From NCBI GenBank assembly GCA_012840465.1, contig DULJ01000010.1, positions 1-37,015 of the forward strand: 37,015 nt of DNA, given 5' to 3'. Below are positions 27,105 through 33,333 of the stretch, in pieces. Numbering within the stretch: the stretch's first letter is position 1; every line of letters starts with the position of its first letter. Source of the stretch: Caryophanales bacterium (GTDB taxonomy: Bacteria > Bacillota > Bacilli > Bacillales > Bacillaceae_J). Under the pieces are notes generated by a model. The model was not told the origin of the DNA, did not search any database, and saw only the letters and a list, made by a program, of their open reading frames with translations. A program made the position numbers and the translations under genes.

Positions 27105-27166
27105 ATGGTATTAGAGATATAGTATCGGTCCATTTATATGGAATGGTTTAAGGAGGATAATGATTA

Positions 27167-28168
27167 ATGATTGCTAGGGATATCGGAATTGATTTGGGAA
27201 CGGCTAATGTGCTGATTCATGTGAAAGGAAAGGGGATCGTTCTGAACGAACCATCTGTAGTTGCGATTGACCGCAACACTGGCCGCGCATTAGCTGTTGG
27301 TGAAGAGGCAAGACGTATGGTAGGTCGTACACCTGGAAATATTGTTGCAATTCGCCCACTAAAGGATGGGGTCATTGCTGATTTTGATGTAACGGAATCA
27401 ATGTTGAAGTATTTTATTGAAAAAATCAATGTGAAAGGCTTTTTCTCGAAGCCGCGGATGTTAATTTGTTGTCCAACGAACACGACGTCGGTGGAAAGAA
27501 AAGCGATCAAAGAAGCTGCTGAAAAAAGCGGCGGTAAAAAAGTATTTCTTGAAGAAGAGCCGAAGGTTGCTGCAATTGGTGCAGGGATGGATATTTTCCA
27601 GCCTTATGGAAACATGGTTGTAGATATTGGCGGTGGAACAACGGATGTTGCCGTGCTTTCGATGGGCGATATTGTCACCGCCTCTTCTATTAAAATGGCA
27701 GGGGACAAGTTCGATTCAGAAATACTAAATTATATCAAAAGAGAGTACAAGCTGTTAATCGGTGAACGCACCTCTGAAGATATTAAAGTCAACGTAGCAA
27801 CTGTATTTCCAGGTGCACGTAATGAGGAAATTGATATTCGCGGCCGTGATATGGTCTCAGGTCTCCCACGTACAATTACCGTGTATTCACAGGAAATCGG
27901 GGAAGCACTGCGCGAATCAGTGGCATTGATTATACAAGCTTCAAAAAGCGTATTGGAACGTACACCACCAGAGTTGTCAGCGGATATCATTGACCGTGGT
28001 GTAATCCTAACAGGTGGTGGCGCTTTGCTTCATGGCATCGACCAGCTATTAGCGGAAGAATTAAAGGTTCCTGTTCTAATTGCAGAAAATCCAATGGACT
28101 GTGTAGCGGTTGGAACAGGCATCATGCTAGAAAATATTGATCGGCTTCCAAGTAAAAGATGGGGCTAA
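27167..28168 (+). CDS. mbl: MreB-like cell-shape protein Mbl
   Basis: Bacterial actin of 333 residues that organises lateral cell-wall synthesis with the elongation machinery under the membrane. The actin-type nucleotide motifs are visible: GIDLGTANVLIHVKGKG (phosphate 1), VVDIGGGTTDVAV (phosphate 2) and ILTGGGALLHG (adenosine). Residue pattern and location after spoIIID identify Mbl rather than MreB or MreBH. AAGGAGG precedes ATG 27167. Confidence 0.95.
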   Translation: MIARDIGIDLGTANVLIHVKGKGIVLNEPSVVAIDRNTGRALAVGEEARRMVGRTPGNIVAIRPLKDGVIADFDVTESMLKYFIEKINVKGFFSKPRMLICCPTNTTSVERKAIKEAAEKSGGKKVFLEEEPKVAAIGAGMDIFQPYGNMVVDIGGGTTDVAVLSMGDIVTASSIKMAGDKFDSEILNYIKREYKLLIGERTSEDIKVNVATVFPGARNEEIDIRGRDMVSGLPRTITVYSQEIGEALRESVALIIQASKSVLERTPPELSADIIDRGVILTGGGALLHGIDQLLAEELKVPVLIAENPMDCVAVGTGIMLENIDRLPSKRWG

Positions 28169-28193
28169 ACCAGTCGATATAAAAAATAAGTTC

Positions 28194-28269
28194 GTGCATC
28201 GGTCTAAGTGACAGGCACCTACGACAGTTGCACGCACAACGTGACAGGCACCTGCCTAGACCGAAGCAC
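28194..28269. repeat. GACAGGCACC-type dispersed element, copy C, enclosed by an inverted repeat
   Basis: Two copies of GTGACAGGCACC (28208-28219 and 28241-28252) lie between GTGCATCGGTCTA (28194-28206) and TAGACCGAAGCAC (28257-28269), which are reverse complements with one mismatch. The whole 76-base unit fills most of the mbl-flhO gap and ends 17 bases before the flhO Shine-Dalgarno. Confidence 0.85.
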
Positions 28270-28298
28270 ACAACCCAATCTCGAAAGGGGAAATTTCA

Positions 28299-29144
28299 AT
28301 GCTCCGAGGTTTCTATACAGCGGCAGCGGGGATGATCTCACAGCAACGCCGCCAAGAAATGCTGACAAATAATTTAGCTAACGCGAATACACCAGGATTC
28401 AAAGCAGATCAAGGATCCTTACGGGCATTCCCAGAAATGCTGATCACAAGCATGAACACGGAAACGTTACCTGTAAAAAAACGCTATCAGCTAAATGGCA
28501 TCCAAACAATCGGTCCAATCAATACGGGTGTCTATATGCAGGAAGCTCTGCCGAAGTTTAAACAAGGCGATATCCGAGAAACCGGTAATCAAACAGATCT
28601 TGCTTTAATAGACGGCACCCTTCCTGTCAACCCTGATACAAATCGTCCGGGCGCAATTTTCTTTCAAGTCTTAGATGCAAACGGTGAGCCGCGTTATACA
28701 CGGAATGGGAATTTTACAGTAGACGGGGAAGGGTATTTAACAACAACGGACGGCTATTATGTAACGGATACATTTGGAGATCCCCTGATGATCTTTGGTG
28801 ATGATTTCACCGTTACAGCGGATGGACGTTTTTTCGAAGATGGCGAGGACACGGGTCAACAGATTCAAATCGCCTATGCTGAAGATCCAGGCCAACTCGT
28901 AAAAGAAGGCAATGGACTATTCCGACTAGATGGGGCGAATCAAGAGCTTCCAAGTGCACTTGATAACCCGGAAATTACCTATCAGATAAAACAAAAATTT
29001 ATTGAACGTTCCAATGTTAATATAGAACAAACAATGACAGAAATGATGGCGGCCTATCGAACATTCGAAGCTAACCAAAAAGTAGTACAAGCCTACGATA
29101 AAAGCATGGAAAAAGCGGTAAATGAAATCGGTCGGATAAGCTAG
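28299..29144 (+). CDS. flhO: Flagellar hook-basal body rod protein FlhO
   Basis: FlgF/FlgG-family distal rod component, 281 residues, exported by the flagellar type III apparatus. The N-terminal rod motif MLTNNLANANTPGFKAD and the C-terminal SNVNIEQTMTEMMAAYRTFEANQKVVQAYD helix are the two ends that form the coiled coil of axial proteins. GAAAGGGG serves ATG 28299. In B. subtilis the same pair follows mbl. Confidence 0.93.
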   Translation: MLRGFYTAAAGMISQQRRQEMLTNNLANANTPGFKADQGSLRAFPEMLITSMNTETLPVKKRYQLNGIQTIGPINTGVYMQEALPKFKQGDIRETGNQTDLALIDGTLPVNPDTNRPGAIFFQVLDANGEPRYTRNGNFTVDGEGYLTTTDGYYVTDTFGDPLMIFGDDFTVTADGRFFEDGEDTGQQIQIAYAEDPGQLVKEGNGLFRLDGANQELPSALDNPEITYQIKQKFIERSNVNIEQTMTEMMAAYRTFEANQKVVQAYDKSMEKAVNEIGRIS

Positions 29145-29156
29145 GAGGTATGAACA

Positions 29157-29990
29157 ATGAATCGAGCAATGCTGACAGCAAGTGTAACAATGGGACAACT
29201 TCAGAAAAAGATAGATACCATCGGTCATAACCTAGCCAATTCGAATACAAATGGATATAAAAGCAGAGAAACGAACTTTAATGATCTGTTATTCCAGCAA
29301 ATTAATAGTCAACCAAATGTCAACCAGGAGGTTGGGCGCCGTACACCAAATGGCATTCGCCAAGGTACTGGTGCCAAACTCTCTGAAACGAATCTAAGAA
29401 TGGAACAAGGCAGCATCAAACAAACAGATCGATCCTTAGATTTGGCTTTAACAAGACCAAACAATTTCTTTGAACTGCTCGTTGAAGAAAATGGAGACTT
29501 CGACACACGCTACACACGGGACGGTGCCTTTTACCTTGCACCATACGATGAAGGTGAACTGGCGCTAGTAACAGGCAATGGAGATTTTGTCCTCGGAACA
29601 AATGGTGAACCGATATTTGTTCCAGAGAATTTTAAAGATATAAAATTTACTGAGTCTGGTGAAGTAATTGTAACGAACGATGATAGTACAGAAGAATCAT
29701 TAGGACAGCTTCAACTGGTTCAAGTACTTCGCCCGCAACTTCTACAGGCAACGGGTGAGAACCAATTTGCATTGCCAGATTTAGAACAACTAGACTTATT
29801 GGATGAGGAAGTTTATCAGGTTGTAGAAGGGGAAGAAGGTTTGGTCCAGCAAAGGGCATTAGAAATGTCCAATGTGGATATCGCAACGGAAATGACTGAA
29901 CTTCTTACTGCCCAACGATCATACCAATTCAACGCCAAATCCATCACGATTGCAGACCAAATGGCTGGGCTGATATCTAACTTAAGGTAG
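29157..29990 (+). CDS. flhP: Flagellar hook-basal body rod protein FlhP
   Basis: Second FlgF/FlgG-family rod protein, 277 residues, 12 bases after flhO with AGGAGG just upstream. IDTIGHNLANSNTNGYKSRE at the N-terminus and SNVDIATEMTELLTAQRSYQ near the C-terminus are the axial-protein ends. No terminator follows, so the EpuA-like gene 61 bases downstream may be co-transcribed. Confidence 0.93.
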   Translation: MNRAMLTASVTMGQLQKKIDTIGHNLANSNTNGYKSRETNFNDLLFQQINSQPNVNQEVGRRTPNGIRQGTGAKLSETNLRMEQGSIKQTDRSLDLALTRPNNFFELLVEENGDFDTRYTRDGAFYLAPYDEGELALVTGNGDFVLGTNGEPIFVPENFKDIKFTESGEVIVTNDDSTEESLGQLQLVQVLRPQLLQATGENQFALPDLEQLDLLDEEVYQVVEGEEGLVQQRALEMSNVDIATEMTELLTAQRSYQFNAKSITIADQMAGLISNLR

Positions 29991-30051
29991 TTTATTCCAA
30001 CCTGAGTAAGTTTCTTCTACTGAATAAAGTTATACAAAAGGGGTAACAACA

Positions 30052-30381
30052 ATGGCAAGTGAATTTGAACAGTTAAGGCAAGCTGAACCGAAATCACGCA
30101 TACAACGGAGACAAGCAAGGGTTGTTGCGCGGGCCGAACGTGTCCAAAAACAACAAAGTCAAAAGAAGGATATCAAACAAAAAAAGCCGACCAAAATTCG
30201 GCTTATTCCTATTTGGCTGCGCTTGTTCATTGTTGCGATCCTACTCGTTGTTAGCATGACAGCTGGGGTTATGTTTGGCTACGGCGTCATCGGAAGCGGG
30301 AAAGCGATGGATGCTTTAAAATTCTCAACGTGGGAACATTTAGTCGACTTGGTTGTAAAAGGAACGGATGAAAATAAATAA
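30052..30381 (+). CDS. EpuA-like small membrane protein (annotated as RNA polymerase subunit beta family)
   Basis: 109 residues: a Gln/Lys/Arg-rich cytoplasmic N-terminus (residues 1-58), one membrane helix (about 62-85, LRLFIVAILLVVSMTAGVMFGYG) and a short outside tail with YGVIGSGKAMDAL..TWEHLVDLV. This pattern fits the EpuA family, which databases label DNA-directed RNA polymerase subunit beta although it is not the catalytic subunit; real function is unclear. AAAAGGGG serves ATG 30052. It is commonly found downstream of flhOP. Confidence 0.85.
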   Translation: MASEFEQLRQAEPKSRIQRRQARVVARAERVQKQQSQKKDIKQKKPTKIRLIPIWLRLFIVAILLVVSMTAGVMFGYGVIGSGKAMDALKFSTWEHLVDLVVKGTDENK

Positions 30382-30394
30382 ATGTATTTGATCT

Positions 30395-30421
30395 GGAGGG
30401 CTTCGTAGCTCTCTTCTTTTT
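30395..30421 (+). terminator. Terminator after the EpuA-like gene
   Basis: GAGGGCT / AGCTCTC stem (one G-U) with loop TCGT, followed by TTCTTTTTG. Confidence 0.85.
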
Positions 30422-30450
30422 GCGGCTGTGCCTCAGTTCGTTTCTTTGAG

Positions 30451-30462
30451 CCACAGTTCCCG
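30451..30462 (+). repeat. CAGTTCCC-type dispersed repeat
   Basis: CCACAGTTCCCG, identical to 26423-26434, 30 bases past the terminator. GATGTCCCAG follows. Confidence 0.7.
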
Positions 30463-30503
30463 AACCTGATGTCCCAGAAAAGTCCATAAACTAAAATGGT
30501 TAG

Positions 30504-30974
30504 TCAAAAAGAATGGTTTTCATCATATTCAAGATTCCCCACAATATAATCATTCAAAATAGATAAGACATCCTCTAAGCATTGAACATTAGTTGTTTTT
30601 CTTTTCGTCATATCTCTAGGGACATGATGATGATGAAAAGGATCCGAATCAACCTGATGTGGTGGTTCTGGATGAGTTTGCTTATCGAATGCCCAAATAT
30701 GTCTCGCTTGTTTACTTAATTTATTTTGAGGTGTGCTTATCAATTCCCACCCATATCGATACTCTTTAATTGAACCATCCAGATTTATAAGTTCATTAAT
30801 GTAAAGAATCGTTTTCCCATAAACATCATGAGTTTGCAAAGGTAATGTAGCAACAACTTTACTTATCCCTCGCACTTTGATTTCCGGAACAAGAGAAGTA
30901 TTAAATAATCGCTCGTTAGATACAAATAACCCTGTAATATAATTCACTCGATCTATTAGGTTTTGTCTATTCAT
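30504..30974 (-). CDS. TumE/DUF6516-like protein, possible toxin
   Basis: 156 residues. The middle resembles the TumE (DUF6516) toxin-antitoxin family: a beta strand with KEYRYGWELI (residues 70-79), then RHIWAFDKQTHPEPPH and DPFHHHHVPRD (about 91-121), a histidine cluster after an aromatic/aspartate motif, and a C-terminal helix (CLEDVLSILNDYI). There is no signal peptide or membrane helix. Its ATG overlaps the end of the upstream HTH gene by 8 bases, so the two are co-translated. The classic TumE-TumA order is toxin first and the partner is smaller, so this would be a variant arrangement. Function is inferred from motif resemblance only. Confidence 0.65.
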   Translation of the reverse strand: MNRQNLIDRVNYITGLFVSNERLFNTSLVPEIKVRGISKVVATLPLQTHDVYGKTILYINELINLDGSIKEYRYGWELISTPQNKLSKQARHIWAFDKQTHPEPPHQVDSDPFHHHHVPRDMTKRKTTNVQCLEDVLSILNDYIVGNLEYDENHSF

Positions 30975-31692
30975 AAAGCTTTTTTAAATCCTGCGATAAT
31001 TCTTTCCAATCAAAGTAATCATCTGGTTCATCTAACTGATAAGGCTCCGTTACGTCTCCAAATACTTCATGAAAGGTTCCACCATATTGTTTCTGATATA
31101 ATTCTAAATCACGTTGAATTTCTGCAATTAATTCTTCTGTTGACCGATTTCGAAGTTTAAAACTCTGGTAGAGAGCTTGTATTCGAGAAGACCAAACTCC
31201 GTCTTTCCAATAGAAATTATTATGCTTAGGATAGGAATTGTGACCAACATCATTAATGAATTCCATTCCTAACTCTTTATAACGATGAATAGTGGCACGC
31301 GATATATTCAAGCTTTTACCTAAATCCGATGACGAGATCAAATAAGATTTTTTATAAGTATAGTTGAGAATACCTTGCACTGTAATATCATAAAAAAACT
31401 TATCTAAAGAATATTTCACTTGAGCGAAATTTTCAATCGAAATTTCAGATGATTGTAGTCCGCTGTTTAAATCATCTATAATGATAGTATCAATTTCAGT
31501 TTCAGTTTGTGGTTTAAAAATGGTATCCTCACTAGGAGAAACCCCAACAAGATAACGATTATATTTTGATTGGATTGCAAAAACATATAATGACAATAAG
31601 CTTATCCCATCTATTCCAGACTCAAAATTAGCCTTATTAAGCAAAATCGGAATTAATTCTGTATTAATACCATCTGTAACTTGTATTTGCAT
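30967..31692 (-). CDS. HTH protein, candidate regulator or antitoxin of the TumE-like protein
   Basis: 241 residues from ATG 31692; a GTG sits one codon upstream, and GGAGGG (plus-strand 31700-31705) is at proper distance. The N-terminal half (1-110) is an unrecognised alpha/beta domain; about 118-140 reads LISSSDLGKSLNISRATIHRYKELG, a helix-turn-helix; the C-terminus is acidic and helical (EPDDYFDWKELSQDLKKLYE). It is the first gene of the reverse-strand pair. An extended -10 and a 12-bp inverted repeat lie just upstream, which suggests self-regulation. No database family is recalled for the N-terminal domain. Confidence 0.75.
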   Translation of the reverse strand: MQIQVTDGINTELIPILLNKANFESGIDGISLLSLYVFAIQSKYNRYLVGVSPSEDTIFKPQTETEIDTIIIDDLNSGLQSSEISIENFAQVKYSLDKFFYDITVQGILNYTYKKSYLISSSDLGKSLNISRATIHRYKELGMEFINDVGHNSYPKHNNFYWKDGVWSSRIQALYQSFKLRNRSTEELIAEIQRDLELYQKQYGGTFHEVFGDVTEPYQLDEPDDYFDWKELSQDLKKLYE

Positions 31693-31714
31693 CACTTATC
31701 CCTCCCTTTCTTAT

Positions 31715-31723
31715 ATTATACCA
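31715..31723 (-). promoter_or_regulatory. Extended -10 of the HTH/TumE-like operon
   Basis: On the minus strand TGG followed by TATAAT. The -35 region at 16-18 bases is not conserved, and the inverted repeat at 31731-31767 occupies that position. Confidence 0.65.
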
Positions 31724-31730
31724 TATCGTG

Positions 31731-31767
31731 AAACAAAAACACCTTTTCGTTTCATGTGTTTTTGTTT
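31731..31767. repeat. 12-bp inverted repeat, operator candidate
   Basis: AAACAAAAACAC (31731-31742) and GTGTTTTTGTTT (31756-31767) are exact reverse complements with a 13-base centre. A second, overlapping pair is CGTGAAAC (31727-31734) and GTTTCATG (31749-31756), with one mismatch. Both lie where the -35 and upstream DNA of the HTH operon should be. Confidence 0.8.
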
Positions 31768-31795
31768 ATCTAATATATCTGATTCTGCAAATTAA

Positions 31796-31942
31796 ATGAA
31801 GGAAGGGGCAAAAGAAGAAGGGAAAATTGAAGTAGCACTTGAAATGCTCCGGGAAGGACTTGATTTAGCACTTATTGTTAAAATCACGGGATTTACAAAG
31901 GATGAAATATTGGAGTTACAAAAGAACTTAAACAAGGATTAA
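31796..31942 (+). pseudogene. C-terminal remnant of an Rpn-family (PD-(D/E)XK) nuclease/transposase
   Basis: 48 codons: MKEGAKEEGKIEVALEMLRE, then GLDLALIVKITGFTKDEILE and a short tail. This is the characteristic end of Rpn proteins (EG-rich linker, then helix-turn-helix-like GLDLxLIxKITGFTxxEI). A stop codon lies directly before the ATG in frame and the nuclease domain is missing. GTGTTTTTG upstream is part of the operator of the reverse module, so the module seems to have replaced or deleted the 5' part. Confidence 0.8.
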
Positions 31943-31958
31943 TTGGTGACTTATACTT

Positions 31959-31985
31959 GGGAGCTTACGCTCTTTTATTTTTTTG
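31959..31985 (+). terminator. Weak terminator after the Rpn remnant
   Basis: GGGAGC-TTAC-GCTCTT stem followed by TTATTTTTTTG. Confidence 0.6.
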
Positions 31986-31998
31986 TGCACAATGCGGG

Positions 31999-32009
31999 TC
32001 ACAGTTCCC
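31999..32009 (+). repeat. CAGTTCCC-type dispersed repeat
   Basis: TCACAGTTCCC, 14 bases past the terminator, followed by TCCCCCC. Confidence 0.6.
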
Positions 32010-32038
32010 TCCCCCCATATCCTGTGTGAAATTTGATG

Positions 32039-32090
32039 TTGACGTATAATTCTTTAAGGTATAATATACCCCTATAGGTACTTCGGTATA
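32039..32090 (+). promoter_or_regulatory. Promoter and palindromic operator candidate of the RND efflux pair
   Basis: -35 TTGACG (32039-32044) and -10 TATAAT (32060-32065) are separated by only 15 bases. The -10 lies inside the palindrome GGTATAATATACC (32058-32070), followed by CCTATAGG (32071-32078) and another GGTATA (32085-32090). The short spacer and overlapping palindromes indicate regulated expression. ATACCCCTATAGGTA somewhat resembles operators of the CsoR/CstR repressor family; this is a guess from pattern, and no such regulator gene is in the window. Confidence 0.55.
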
Positions 32091-32112
32091 TTTTTCTAGG
32101 GAGGGGAATTTA

Positions 32113-33333
32113 ATGAAGGGTTGGATAAAAATTGTTGTTTTTCTCATCATCCCTGTAACGGCATTCTTACTAATTTTATCTGGTGTTTTTAATGAAAAAG
32201 TAGAGCCAGGGACAAAGCTGGTGGAAGCTGAGCAGGTAGATGGGATTGAAGTCGGGGAAGTAAATAGTGAGACGTATCATACCGGTAATAAAGTATTCGG
32301 ATCTACAGTCTCGGATGAGAATGCAAAGATTGCCTCAGAAATGATGGCGAATGTTAGTAATGTTCTTGTGAAAAGTGGTGACTTTGTAAAACAAGGGCAG
32401 ACCTTGGTGTTGCTGAATAATGAAAAAGTGAATGCATCGCTAAATCAAGTTTCAGCCAATATAGACACTGTAAAAGCAAAGGTTATAAGTATGGATGAAA
32501 CAATTAAGCAAGTCGAAGCGGCTGTGACAAAGGCACAGACAGATTTAACTTTAAAAGAAAAAATGTATAGCCGGATGACAAGTTTGTATGAGGCAGGAGC
32601 GGTTAGTCTGCAAGAAAAAGATGAAGCTGAAACAGCGTATCTTGCAGCAAAAGCACAGTTGGCAGAAGCGGAAGCTAGGCTAGCAACAACAAAAGCCAAT
32701 CGTACAGAAGTGTTGGCGAACTTAGGCGTTGCGGAAGCTGCCTACAATTCAGCCAGCATCAGTGTTCAAGATGCAACGATAACGGCGCCATTTGCTGGAG
32801 TCGTGGTTGAAACGATGGTGGACACCGGTGACATGGTGAATCCGGGTATGCCATTACTTACAGTAGAAAAAGCCCCTTATTACTTGGAAGTTTTCGTTGA
32901 TGAGCGTAAGCAAAACGAGATCAAGATTGGAGATCACATTCCAGTGACCATTGACGCTTTGCGAAATACCGTACAGGGCAGGGTAACAGAAATCACACCA
33001 AAAATTGATCCGGCAAGCCGTACCTTTAAAGTAAAAATTGAAGTTCCGCAAACAGCGGGTAAGCTAAAGAGTGGCATGTTTGGCTATGCTATTTTTCCTG
33101 AAGGGGACCAAAAAGGAATATTTATTCCGAAAACAGCTATCTATTATTGGTCGCAATTAACGGCCGTCTTTGTTGTCGACGATCAAGGGATTGCTCATCT
33201 TCGTTATGTGCAGCTTGGTAAGGAACAGGATCAAACCGTTGAAGTACTGAGCGGATTAAATCTGGGGGAACGCATCGTTCTATCCAACATCGAAAAGGTC
33301 AAGGATGGCGTACGGGTGGTGGCTGCTGAATGA
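32113..33333 (+). CDS. RND efflux membrane fusion (periplasmic adaptor) protein
   Basis: HlyD/AcrA-type adaptor, 406 residues. N-terminal membrane anchor (about 5-25), first half of the lipoyl domain (VLVKSGDFVKQGQTLVLL), a long alpha-helical hairpin (about 110-215, Ala/Glu/Lys-rich), second lipoyl half (DATITAPFAGVVVETMVDTG) and beta-barrel domain (VTEITPKIDPASRTFKVKIE). GGGAGGGG serves ATG 32113. The stop overlaps the RND gene as ATGA. In a single-membrane cell it would act from the outer face of the cytoplasmic membrane without an outer-membrane channel. Confidence 0.93.
   Translation: MKGWIKIVVFLIIPVTAFLLILSGVFNEKVEPGTKLVEAEQVDGIEVGEVNSETYHTGNKVFGSTVSDENAKIASEMMANVSNVLVKSGDFVKQGQTLVLLNNEKVNASLNQVSANIDTVKAKVISMDETIKQVEAAVTKAQTDLTLKEKMYSRMTSLYEAGAVSLQEKDEAETAYLAAKAQLAEAEARLATTKANRTEVLANLGVAEAAYNSASISVQDATITAPFAGVVVETMVDTGDMVNPGMPLLTVEKAPYYLEVFVDERKQNEIKIGDHIPVTIDALRNTVQGRVTEITPKIDPASRTFKVKIEVPQTAGKLKSGMFGYAIFPEGDQKGIFIPKTAIYYWSQLTAVFVVDDQGIAHLRYVQLGKEQDQTVEVLSGLNLGERIVLSNIEKVKDGVRVVAAE

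Noticed and set aside
12604-28269. Reading the GACAGGCACC repeats as a CRISPR array
   Set aside because: Units are two or three per site, not evenly spaced, differ in flanks, and no cas genes are present.
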